In this document: in pieces, positions 1 through 5,131 of the stretch
How the letters are laid out: the number at the start of each line of letters is the position of its first letter
Numbering within the stretch: the first letter of the stretch is position 1
Assembly (NCBI GenBank): GCA_900555295.1
Contig: USKN01000053.1
Coordinates: 1 to 9,984 of the forward strand
Reading direction: 5' to 3'
Source: an uncultured Eubacteriales bacterium
GTDB lineage: Bacteria > Bacillota > Clostridia > UMGS1810
DNA: 9,984 nt
Notes under the pieces: generated by a model
What the model was told of the DNA's origin: nothing
The model's database searches: none
The model's input: only the letters and a program-made list of their open reading frames with translations
Made by a program: the position numbers and the translations under genes

Positions 1-149
1 TTTACATAGTAAAGTGCAATGAATATATGATAAATAAATCCGATTATTTAATAGCGTTTGTAAACCACGGTTGGGGCGGTGCGGCTTTGACATACAAATA
101 TGCGAAAAAAAATAAAAGCATTAAGGTTTATAATATTGGAAGTTATTAA
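1..149 (+). CDS. 3' end of a SLOG/DUF1273-like protein (partial)
   Basis: An open frame enters from the left edge (first whole codon at 3) and stops with TAA at 147-149, giving 48 C-terminal residues. They contain NKSDYLIAFVNHGWGGAAL followed by TYKYAKKN and a final hydrophobic strand (VYNIGS). The pattern 'xxSDxLIAxx...GGxxxTxxYAKKxxxxxxNI' is the typical C-terminal strand-helix-strand of clostridial SLOG-superfamily (DUF1273/YpsA-like) proteins, which have a Rossmann-like fold thought to bind nucleotide-type ligands. This is pattern recognition from memory. The nucleotide-binding N-terminal part lies outside the window, so function cannot be judged. The gene converges on the minus-strand anti-sigma gene and shares a terminator hairpin with it. 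Confidence 0.6.
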   Translation, partial: YIVKCNEYMINKSDYLIAFVNHGWGGAALTYKYAKKNKSIKVYNIGSY

Positions 150-172
150 TGTTTTGGTCTGTACAAAAACCA

Positions 173-210
173 AGCGTGCAAAGCATAGATTTACCCCTGC
201 TTTGCACGCT
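173..210. terminator. Convergent (bidirectional) hairpin terminator
   Basis: A perfect 13-bp inverted repeat (173-185 with 198-210, arms AGCGTGCAAAGCA / TGCTTTGCACGCT) flanks a 12-nt loop. It lies between the 3' ends of the plus-strand SLOG-like gene and the minus-strand anti-sigma gene. Read on the minus strand, the stem is followed by GGTTTTTG, a short U-tract. On the plus strand the downstream sequence is only moderately T-rich (GCTATTGTATTTT). It therefore probably serves mainly the minus-strand operon and secondarily the plus-strand gene. A separate 14-bp palindrome (217-230) sits between it and the anti-sigma stop codon. Confidence 0.8.
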
Positions 211-243
211 GCTATTGTATTTTAAAATACAAAACACAAAAAA

Positions 244-1059
244 TTAATTGTTGGGCAGCATATTGCCCGATTGAGTATGAGCCATTACTTCGTCGGCCAT
301 ATTAAGTAATTCGCCGACAGATAATTTACCGTCAATTTGCATTAACTGATACTGCATACCGTCCATTGCCCAAGTAACGCTTTGTATTTCGTATATTTCA
401 GTTTTTGCGGAACCGTAACTAAACACAAGCTCGCCGTTTGCCTCTGCCTTTTTATCGGCGTCCGTAAGCTTATAATCGGCAGGTACGCTTTTGTTTGTGT
501 AACTGTAGAAGTAAATATCGGTACCGTTTACGGTTTTAACAATGTTCCCCTCCGGTTTTGATTGCGATATAAATTTGTCCTGCGAAAAAATTACTTTGTC
601 TCCGTCTTTTTCATAATCAAACGAAACAGACTTGAATTTTTCAACTGTTTTTCCGTTTTCATCGGTAAGATTGTTTTTTACAATATTTCCGTCTTTAAAT
701 TTGTAACCGTTTTTAAAACCGTCAATCAAAACAGGCTCATAACCAATATCCTTTATAACACGCTGTGCTGTGGGAAGTGTGTTATAATCGGGTTTTGATG
801 ATGATGAGCTAATCCAATTCGATACAATTCCGCTTGCCGCAAAAGCAGTTATTCCCAAAGCCAAAGCCGCCGCAATTACAATAAATGATATCTTCTTTGT
901 GGATTTCATAGTAATTATCTTCCTTTCTGTGTAGGCGGAGTTGAGCTTTAAAGCGGTTTTTTGTTTAATTACATTAATATCAACGTTAAATACATTATCT
1001 GCATCATCATTTTGCAGGTTAATATTTAATTCGTTATACAAATTATTTTTTGCTTTCAT
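244..1059 (-). CDS. Single-pass membrane protein, probable anti-sigma factor
   Basis: The protein has 271 residues. About 55 polar N-terminal residues would be cytoplasmic. One membrane segment (about 57-76, ISFIVIAAALALGITAFAAS) follows a short basic stretch (KSTKK). A polar domain of about 195 residues would lie outside the cell. The start ATG overlaps the sigma-factor stop codon by one base (TAATG), and GGAGG lies 7 nt upstream inside the sigma gene, so the two are translationally coupled. This layout (short cytoplasmic segment with 'VIKQKTxLKLN...ERKI', one membrane helix, extracytoplasmic domain, directly behind an ECF sigma gene) matches clostridial anti-sigma proteins. It has no HxxxCxxC zinc motif, so it is not a ZAS-type anti-sigma factor. 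What the outer domain senses is unknown. Role is inferred mainly from context. Confidence 0.72.
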   Translation of the reverse strand: MKAKNNLYNELNINLQNDDADNVFNVDINVIKQKTALKLNSAYTERKIITMKSTKKISFIVIAAALALGITAFAASGIVSNWISSSSSKPDYNTLPTAQRVIKDIGYEPVLIDGFKNGYKFKDGNIVKNNLTDENGKTVEKFKSVSFDYEKDGDKVIFSQDKFISQSKPEGNIVKTVNGTDIYFYSYTNKSVPADYKLTDADKKAEANGELVFSYGSAKTEIYEIQSVTWAMDGMQYQLMQIDGKLSVGELLNMADEVMAHTQSGNMLPNN

Positions 1060-1601
1060 TATAATTCCTCCGCATCAGATAAAATTTTTTTAAGTTTATT
1101 TTTTCCTCTTAAAAGCTTGGATTTAACGGTAGATAAATTAAGACCCGTTATTTTTGCAATGTCTTTAAGCTTTTCGTTAAATTTATAATACCTTACAAAA
1201 ATCTCGTTATCGGGTTCGCCCAAACTCATAACGGTATCCCACAGTACACTTTTGCGCGCATTTTCTTCGGCAAAATCAACATTGTCGGTAAGTTCAACAT
1301 CATCAAGACAAACAAAGTCTTTACCGCCGCCTTTTGCAATACGTTTTAATGTAATATTGCGCGCAACTGCTGCAATATACGAACGTATTGTGCCTTTTTT
1401 TAAGTCTATGTATTCCGCGTTGCGCCACAGACGGACAAATACATCGGATACTATTTCCTCAATATCCTCCGCGGGTAATTTGCTGCCTGCAATATTATAT
1501 ATCACCGTGCACACATAAGGAGTGTACATATCTATTGCTTGGTTTATCGCGTTGCTGTTTTTGGATTTTAGCCGTGTAAGCAGCCTTAATTCATTTTCCA
1601 T
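1059..1601 (-). CDS. ECF-type RNA polymerase sigma factor
   Basis: The product has about 180 residues from the ATG at 1601 and should redirect RNA polymerase to a small regulon. Region 2 is visible around AEDIEEIVSDVFVRLWRNA followed by IRSYIAAVARNITLKR. Region 4, near the C terminus, has a helix-turn-helix (KLKDIAKITGLNLSTVKSKL, then a basic tail RGKNKLKKIL). No region 1.1, 1.2 or 3 is present, as usual for ECF factors. The start at 1601 is chosen because MENELRLLTRLKSKN aligns with the usual family N terminus, but it has no good Shine-Dalgarno sequence. In-frame GTG codons at 1634 (GAGG 9 nt upstream) and 1649 would add 11 or 16 residues. The downstream partner gene overlaps by one base, and a consensus promoter lies upstream. 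Confidence 0.88.
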   Translation of the reverse strand: MENELRLLTRLKSKNSNAINQAIDMYTPYVCTVIYNIAGSKLPAEDIEEIVSDVFVRLWRNAEYIDLKKGTIRSYIAAVARNITLKRIAKGGGKDFVCLDDVELTDNVDFAEENARKSVLWDTVMSLGEPDNEIFVRYYKFNEKLKDIAKITGLNLSTVKSKLLRGKNKLKKILSDAEEL

Positions 1602-1611
1602 TTTTCGTTTC

Positions 1612-1641
1612 GGGCAAAAAAGCGTTAAACGCACCCTGCCC
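1612..1641 (-). promoter_or_regulatory. Nested inverted repeats in the sigma-gene leader
   Basis: Read on the minus strand, GGGCA (1641-1637) can pair with TGCCC (1616-1612). Inside it, GCGTTTAACGC (1632-1622) forms a second small stem followed by six T residues. The element lies just before the preferred sigma start and covers the possible upstream GTG start. It might affect translation initiation or act as a weak attenuator. The stems are short (4-5 bp), so this is a suggestion only. Confidence 0.3.
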
Positions 1642-1662
1642 AACCTCACTTTCTTTTTGTTG

Positions 1663-1674
1663 AGTTGTACAACT
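1663..1674. promoter_or_regulatory. 12-bp palindrome, candidate operator for the sigma operon
   Basis: AGTTGTACAACT is a perfect palindrome placed about 15-26 nt downstream of the predicted start site of the sigma operon. A dimeric repressor bound here would block early elongation or open-complex formation. It matches no operator I recognise. The alternative is a short RNA hairpin in the leader, but the loop would be very small. Operator function is inferred from position and symmetry only. Confidence 0.4.
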
Positions 1675-1695
1675 TACACTTATATATATCCCTAA

Positions 1696-1724
1696 ATTAT
1701 AAAAAAAGTTTCATTGTTTGTCAA
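1696..1724 (-). promoter_or_regulatory. Consensus sigma-A promoter of the sigma/anti-sigma operon
   Basis: On the minus strand there is TTGACA (1724-1719), a 17-nt spacer, and TATAAT (1701-1696), matching the housekeeping consensus at all 12 positions. The expected start site is near 1689, giving a leader of about 88 nt before the ATG at 1601. A perfect housekeeping promoter, rather than a visible ECF-type one, suggests that the operon is strongly expressed unless repressed. The neighbouring palindrome at 1663-1674 would be suited to that. Confidence 0.85.
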
Positions 1725-1729
1725 ATTTT

Positions 1730-1801
1730 TTAAATCAAATTAACATATCGTGATACTGTTTTGCAAGGTGAAATATCGTAATTCAATTCTTTAATAATCA
1801 T
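1730..1801 (-). CDS. Small ORF of 23 codons, unknown function
   Basis: The frame begins with ATG at 1801 and stops with TAA at 1730-1732. The peptide starts MIIKELNYDISP and ends SRYVNLI, with one cysteine and no membrane segment or export signal. An AAAGGAG Shine-Dalgarno sequence (1812-1818) ends 10 nt before this ATG. Another in-frame ATG at 1810 would be only 1 nt from GGAG, so 1801 is preferred. A near-consensus promoter lies just upstream at 1831-1859. The frame ends a few bases before the -35 box of the sigma operon, with no terminator between, so its transcript probably continues into the sigma gene. It could be a signalling or leader peptide, or the 5' remnant of a deleted gene. I do not recognise the sequence. 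Confidence 0.45.
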   Translation of the reverse strand: MIIKELNYDISPCKTVSRYVNLI

Positions 1802-1830
1802 ATTGTTCATTCTCCTTTCAATCTTTTTTT

Positions 1831-1859
1831 ATTATATACCGCAATAAAAAAACTGTCTA
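1831..1859 (-). promoter_or_regulatory. Near-consensus promoter of the small ORF
   Basis: On the minus strand there is TAGACA (1859-1854), a 17-nt spacer, and TATAAT (1836-1831): one mismatch from the -35 consensus and a perfect -10. The predicted start near 1824 is only about 7 nt upstream of the AAAGGAG site of the small ORF, the compact layout of a real small gene. Transcripts would run on toward the sigma operon, giving it a second promoter. Confidence 0.7.
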
Positions 1860-1911
1860 TCAAAAATACAGCTCAATATTAAAAATTCAACAATAAAATT
1901 TGTATTTTGTA

Positions 1912-1941
1912 TTGACATACATATTATAATAATGATAAAAT
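1912..1941 (+). promoter_or_regulatory. Promoter for the lipoprotein gene
   Basis: There is TTGACA (1912-1917), an 18-nt spacer and TAAAAT (1936-1941). The start site would be near 1948, leaving a leader of about 163 nt before the ATG at 2111. It is divergent from the small-ORF promoter at 1831-1859, with about 50 bp of AT-rich sequence between them. Confidence 0.6.
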
Positions 1942-1947
1942 GTAGTC

Positions 1948-2110
1948 AAACAAGGGGCGTTTTGTGGGTTTAAAATTGAATAACTCAAAACAGAAAGGGT
2001 TAAAATATATACAGTAACGCACGAAAATATTCCCGTATTGGTTTAACATAGAGATTTTCGCCGTAATAAATGCGGCGGATACAAATATATGATAACAGGG
2101 AGGTAATGTT
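1948..2110 (+). promoter_or_regulatory. Long untranslated leader of the lipoprotein gene
   Basis: This gene-free stretch completes the roughly 500-bp intergenic region. It holds no convincing ORF. One small hairpin is visible at 2059-2077 (CGCCG / CGGCG, 9-nt loop), about 20 nt before the GGGAGGT ribosome binding site at 2098-2104. I see no known riboswitch signature. A leader of this length could be regulatory or simply AT-rich spacer. Confidence 0.3.
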
Positions 2111-2668
2111 ATGAAAAAAATAATACCTTTGGTTACAGCTTTAATTATTTTATTTTCAGGCTGTGCAAACATAAATATAACCATTGGAGGCAATAAAAGC
2201 AAAGCCAAAGATTATGATGTTGACTCAATAAAAATTGTACGTGTCAGCGGTACGCTGTATTACGATACGGGCGAGGATACCGACGATTTGTACGGCGGCA
2301 GCAATACAATGTACGGCAATGCCGGCGGCAGTTTAACAAAGACGGCAGGAAAATACGAAATACCACAGGGCGATAACGAAAGCAATTTTTACTGTGAGCG
2401 GGATTTTCGCCTCGGCAGATTGGAAGATACAATCGAAATTTATGACGGCGATGATGACGGTTGGGAAATATTTAAAAAACTGATTTGCGATACGCAAGTA
2501 TTATCATATAAATACTGTTATGTTTTGGAGGGTGAAACAAACAATACCGATCAAGACATATTGGTGCTTGCAAACAGCCGTGATATTACATTTGATGAGG
2601 CATATAATTCCTGTGTGGGTTCTGTGAATGTAAAAAAAGATATGTTTGTAATGTTTTTGGACGATTGA
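2111..2668 (+). CDS. Predicted lipoprotein of unknown function
   Basis: The 185-residue protein starts with a classic lipoprotein signal: basic MKK, a hydrophobic core, and FSGC with the lipidated cysteine at residue 18. It should be anchored on the outer face of the membrane. The start is supported by GGGAGGT 6 nt upstream. The mature part is acidic and Gly/Asp/Asn-rich (GEDTDDLYGG, EIYDGDDDGWE) and predicted mainly beta-strand. The stretch KIVRVSGTLYYDTGE resembles a segment seen in short uncharacterised clostridial lipoproteins, a recollection and not a search result. The Asp-rich loops could bind cations, but no EF-hand-like spacing is clear. It is transcribed alone, with no obvious terminator before the downstream repeats. 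Function is not known. Confidence 0.75.
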   Translation: MKKIIPLVTALIILFSGCANINITIGGNKSKAKDYDVDSIKIVRVSGTLYYDTGEDTDDLYGGSNTMYGNAGGSLTKTAGKYEIPQGDNESNFYCERDFRLGRLEDTIEIYDGDDDGWEIFKKLICDTQVLSYKYCYVLEGETNNTDQDILVLANSRDITFDEAYNSCVGSVNVKKDMFVMFLDD

Positions 2669-2682
2669 TAAAAATGGTTTTA

Positions 2683-2810
2683 GCCGCAAAAAGTGTAATT
2701 AATTACAATTGTTAGTTGTAAAAAATGTGATTTACGCTAAATATTCGTTGCAAAAAATGTGATTTATGCAAAATATTCGTTGAAGAAAGTGTGAAAAAGT
2801 TAAAAATTTT
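2683..2810 (+). repeat. Four head-to-tail degenerate 32-bp repeats
   Basis: Units lie at 2683-2714, 2715-2746, 2747-2778 and 2779-2810 with an exact 32-nt period. The two central units agree at 29 of 32 positions (both begin GTTG, then a run of A, ATGTGATTTA, and end AAATATTC). The outer units keep mainly the first half (CGCAAAAAGTGTAATT; GTTGAAGAAAGTGTGA). The first unit also contains a 14-bp palindrome (2694-2707). The array ends 2 nt before the proposed -35 box of the ATPase gene. A 32-bp period is about three helical turns, so proteins bound to each unit would sit on one DNA face. No known function is recognised. Confidence 0.8.
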
Positions 2811-2812
2811 CG

Positions 2813-2841
2813 TTGTATTTTTTGTAATTGTGTGGTATAAT
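2813..2841 (+). promoter_or_regulatory. Extended -10 promoter of the AAA ATPase gene
   Basis: TGGTATAAT (2833-2841) is an extended -10 element with a perfect TATAAT. A weak -35 (TTGTAT, 2813-2818) lies 17 nt upstream. The start site would be near 2848, giving a leader of about 27 nt. A weak -35 next to the 32-bp repeat array fits a promoter that depends on an activator or is blocked by a repressor bound to the repeats. That is inference. Confidence 0.65.
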
Positions 2842-2874
2842 ATTATTGCAAACTAATAATTCGGAGGATTGGTT

Positions 2875-4179
2875 ATGTATCGTTATGCAACGGAAAGTCT
2901 TAATAAATGGAAAAACGGAAAACACCGCAAGCCGCTCATTATTGAGGGTGCAAGACAAGTCGGAAAAACCTGGATTATGAAAGAGTTTGGTAAAAACTCA
3001 TACGGCAGTACCGTATATATCAATTTTGATTCAAATGTGCAAATGGCAGAATTGTTTGAGGCAGATTTAAATACGGAGCGTATAATTACGGGGCTTGAAC
3101 TATATGCGGGTCACAAAATAAACCCATTCGATACACTCATAATATTTGACGAGGTACAGGAAGTACCCAAAGCATTGTCGTCGCTAAAGTATTTTTGCGA
3201 AAATGCCCCCGAATATCATATTGTGTGTGCAGGTTCGCTTTTGGGAATTGCACTGCACGAGGGAACGTCATTTCCTGTGGGAAAGGTGGATTTTTTGAAA
3301 TTGTATCCACTGTCGTTTAAAGAATTTCTTATGGCAATGGGGCTTGAAAGATTTGCGCGCCTTTTGGAAAAAAGAGATTACGTTATGATAAAAAATTTTA
3401 AACAAACATATATAGACGCGCTGAAACAGTATTACTATATCGGCGGTATGCCGGAGGTTGTGGCAAACTTTGCCGAAGAAAAAGATTTTGGCGAGGCAAG
3501 AAAAATTCAAAACAGAATACTAACCGCTTATGAACAGGATTTTTCAAAACACGCGCCAAAAGAAATTGTACCAAAAATAAGAATGTTGTGGAATAGCATA
3601 CCGTCACAGCTTGCAAAGGAAAATAAAAAATTTATATACGGACTTATACGCGAGGGCGCAAGGGCAAAGGATTATGAAACCGCAATAATGTGGCTTTCGG
3701 ATTGCGGGCTTGTGCATAAAGTGGGCAGGGTCAGCGCCCCCAACATTCCGCTGAAAGCGTATGAGGATTTAAAAGCTTTTAAACTATTTGTTGTTGATGT
3801 AGGTTTGCTCGGCGCAATGACGGGTATAAGGCAAAACATTCTTTTAAACGGAAACGAACTGTTTACCGAATTTAAAGGAGCATTGACAGAACAGTATGTT
3901 ATGCAGCAGCTTGTGACAGATGATGAATTGAAAATTTACTATTATACCAACGACCGTAATACCTGCGAGGTTGATTTTATAGCAGATAACGGCGAGAATA
4001 TTGTTCCGCTCGAAGTAAAAGCGGAAATAAACCTTAAAGCCAAAAGCCTTAAAGTTTACAGAGAAAAATTTAAGCCAAAAATATCGCTACGTTTATCTAT
4101 GGCAGATTACAGTAAAGATGCGGGGCTTATAAATATTCCCCTCTATGCCGCAGGCGAAATAGGGGAGAACATTGGTTAA
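2875..4179 (+). CDS. AAA_14 / DUF4143 ATPase
   Basis: The 434-residue protein starts at the ATG at 2875, with GGAGG 7 nt upstream; a TTG two codons earlier is too close to it. The N-terminal AAA_14 domain shows Walker A (GARQVGKT, residues 25-32) and Walker B (TLIIFDEVQ, D92-E93), then CAGSLLG in the sensor position. A middle helical part contains YYIGGMPEVV. The C-terminal DUF4143 domain has DVGLL, LTEQYVMQQL, EVDFI (D367) and LEVKAE (E380, K382), a spacing that resembles a PD-(D/E)xK nuclease-like core. Such proteins are common in Clostridia and Bacteroidota, often in many copies, and have no firmly established role. It stands alone between its own promoter and terminator. DNA binding or a defence-related role is possible but unproven. 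Confidence 0.9.
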   Translation: MYRYATESLNKWKNGKHRKPLIIEGARQVGKTWIMKEFGKNSYGSTVYINFDSNVQMAELFEADLNTERIITGLELYAGHKINPFDTLIIFDEVQEVPKALSSLKYFCENAPEYHIVCAGSLLGIALHEGTSFPVGKVDFLKLYPLSFKEFLMAMGLERFARLLEKRDYVMIKNFKQTYIDALKQYYYIGGMPEVVANFAEEKDFGEARKIQNRILTAYEQDFSKHAPKEIVPKIRMLWNSIPSQLAKENKKFIYGLIREGARAKDYETAIMWLSDCGLVHKVGRVSAPNIPLKAYEDLKAFKLFVVDVGLLGAMTGIRQNILLNGNELFTEFKGALTEQYVMQQLVTDDELKIYYYTNDRNTCEVDFIADNGENIVPLEVKAEINLKAKSLKVYREKFKPKISLRLSMADYSKDAGLINIPLYAAGEIGENIG

Positions 4180-4198
4180 AAATTTAACAAAAAAACAG

Positions 4199-4227
4199 AG
4201 CCGAAAAAAGTTTTTTTCGGCTTTATT
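4199..4227 (+). terminator. Rho-independent terminator of the ATPase gene
   Basis: AGCCGAAAAAA (4199-4209) and TTTTTTCGGCT (4212-4222) form an 11-bp complementary pair around a very short centre. In RNA the inner A-U pairs would open into the loop, leaving a GC-capped base followed by UUAUUC. It lies 20 nt after the stop codon and isolates the ATPase gene from the oad operon. Confidence 0.85.
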
Positions 4228-4274
4228 CATAATCTTTATAAATATTAAAAAAAACCATAGCAATTTAATTAATT

Positions 4275-4302
4275 TTGATGTATAATTTTAAGTAATTATA
4301 AT
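4275..4302 (+). promoter_or_regulatory. Promoter of the oxaloacetate decarboxylase operon
   Basis: There is TTGATG (4275-4280), a 16-nt spacer and TATAAT (4297-4302). The start site would be near 4309, so the mRNA has a leader of about 117 nt before oadG. A second TATAAT-like box at 4281-4286 has no clear -35 partner. Confidence 0.6.
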
Positions 4303-4313
4303 GCGGGAGAATT

Positions 4314-4425
4314 GGTTTTTTCGGCAGATAAGCATTTAAACACTTTATTGCGACAAACTTACATCTGCGGGGGGTAACCGTTGCCCGATCAAATAACATT
4401 TTTTACCGAAAGGAGGTCACGCCTT
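4314..4425 (+). promoter_or_regulatory. Structured 5' leader of the oad operon, candidate cis-regulatory RNA
   Basis: Several complementary segments are visible. GCAGAT (4324-4329) pairs with ATCTGC (4363-4368). GGGTAA (4372-4377) pairs with TTGCCC (4381-4386) around a CCG loop. TTTCGG (4319-4324) can pair with CCGAAA (4406-4411), closing a multibranch domain that touches the AGGAGG ribosome binding site (4411-4416). GGTAA (4373-4377) can instead pair with TTACC (4403-4407), which excludes the second stem. Mutually exclusive stems ending at the Shine-Dalgarno sequence are what a translational riboswitch would show. I recognise no known class. The stems were paired by eye with no energy calculation. 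Confidence 0.4.
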
Positions 4426-4713
4426 ATGCTAAGTGACGGTCTTGTATGTGTAATTGGTATAGGAACTGTATTTTTCGGCCTTATTTGTCTTGTATTTATA
4501 TGTATGATAATGAGCGCCGTTTGCAAAACATTTGTAAAAGACGCTCCCGTTCAATCTGCACCAAAAGCGGTTTCCGCTCAAAACACGGTTTCGTCAAATG
4601 CGCCTGTACAAAATAAACAGGAAATCATTGCCGGAGCGTGTGCGGCGATTGCCGAAGAACTCGGTACGGATGTAAAAAACATTAAAGTTACATCTTTTAA
4701 AAAAGTTGATTAA
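4426..4713 (+). CDS. oadG: Na+-pumping oxaloacetate decarboxylase, gamma-type small membrane subunit
   Basis: The 95-residue protein has one membrane helix (about residues 5-31), a Pro/Ala/Val/Gln-rich linker (about 39-62) and an amphipathic C-terminal part (QEIIAGACAAIAEELGTDVK). This is the standard OadG/MmdD layout, and the ending 'IAEELGTDVxxIxVTSxKK' is characteristic. In the complex it anchors and stabilises alpha and beta. The C-terminal histidines that bind zinc in the enterobacterial subunit are absent. The start at 4426 is chosen because AGGAGG (4411-4416) lies 9 nt upstream; a TTG at 4381 would add 15 residues but lies within the leader. It is the first gene of the operon, 33 nt before the biotin carrier gene. 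Whether the enzyme uses oxaloacetate or another acid is set by the alpha subunit. Confidence 0.87.
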   Translation: MLSDGLVCVIGIGTVFFGLICLVFICMIMSAVCKTFVKDAPVQSAPKAVSAQNTVSSNAPVQNKQEIIAGACAAIAEELGTDVKNIKVTSFKKVD

Positions 4714-4746
4714 CTACAAAAAATTAAAAAGCGAGGTAAAATGATT

Positions 4747-5115
4747 ATGAAAAATTATAAAGTTAATGTAAATGGTACAGAATATGTTATCGGCATTGAG
4801 CTTATGAGCGACGAAGAAGCTAAAGCCGCTAAAAGCGCAGCTGCGGCAGCACCTGCACCGGCTGCGGCACCGGCTGCGGCACCTGCTGCTGCAAACGGCG
4901 AAGGCGAAAAGATTTCTGCTCCTATGCCCGGAACAATTCTTTCGGTAAATGTTAAAACAGGCGACGCCGTTAAAAAAGGCGACGTTCTTATGATTTTGGA
5001 AGCTATGAAAATGGAAAACGAAATTATGGCAGGCGCAGACGGTGTTGTTACATCGGTTGGCGTAAGCGCAGGTACAGCAGTTGAAACAGGTACTGTTCTT
5101 TGCACAATTAAATAA
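4747..5115 (+). CDS. Biotin carboxyl carrier subunit of the decarboxylase
   Basis: The 122-residue protein has an N-terminal piece (KNYKVNVNGTEYVIGIE), an Ala/Pro-rich flexible linker (about 25-50) and a C-terminal biotinyl domain. The domain has the strongly conserved EAMKMENEI, with biotin expected on Lys88, plus the usual APMPGTI at its start. The biotin arm carries carboxyl groups from the alpha-subunit active site to the membrane beta subunit; the long linker allows the swing. In many enterobacterial enzymes this domain is the C terminus of OadA, whereas here it is a separate gene. GAGG (4733-4736) is 10 nt before the ATG at 4747 and 4 nt before an in-frame ATG at 4741. The 4747 start is preferred because homologues begin MKxYKV, but the choice is not certain. 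It lies 16 nt before oadB. Confidence 0.9.
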   Translation: MKNYKVNVNGTEYVIGIELMSDEEAKAAKSAAAAAPAPAAAPAAAPAAANGEGEKISAPMPGTILSVNVKTGDAVKKGDVLMILEAMKMENEIMAGADGVVTSVGVSAGTAVETGTVLCTIK

Positions 5116-5131
5116 TCGGAGGACGGGTAAA

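Noticed and set aside
1924..2208. Minus-strand open frame with hydrophobic product upstream of the lipoprotein gene
   Set aside because: It overlaps the signal-peptide region of the lipoprotein gene and has no good ribosome binding site. The hydrophobicity comes from AT-rich antisense sequence.
2683..2810. CRISPR array
   Set aside because: The units are directly adjacent with no spacers, are degenerate, and no cas gene is nearby. They are simple tandem repeats.
4381..4425. Upstream TTG start extending oadG by 15 residues
   Set aside because: The extension lies in the leader with no Shine-Dalgarno sequence before it and no family similarity, while AGGAGG is well placed for the ATG at 4426.
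5081..5131. Upstream ATG extending oadB into the carrier gene
   Set aside because: The extra 17 residues overlap the carrier's coding end and would bury the signal peptide. GGAGG at 5118-5122 points to the ATG at 5132.
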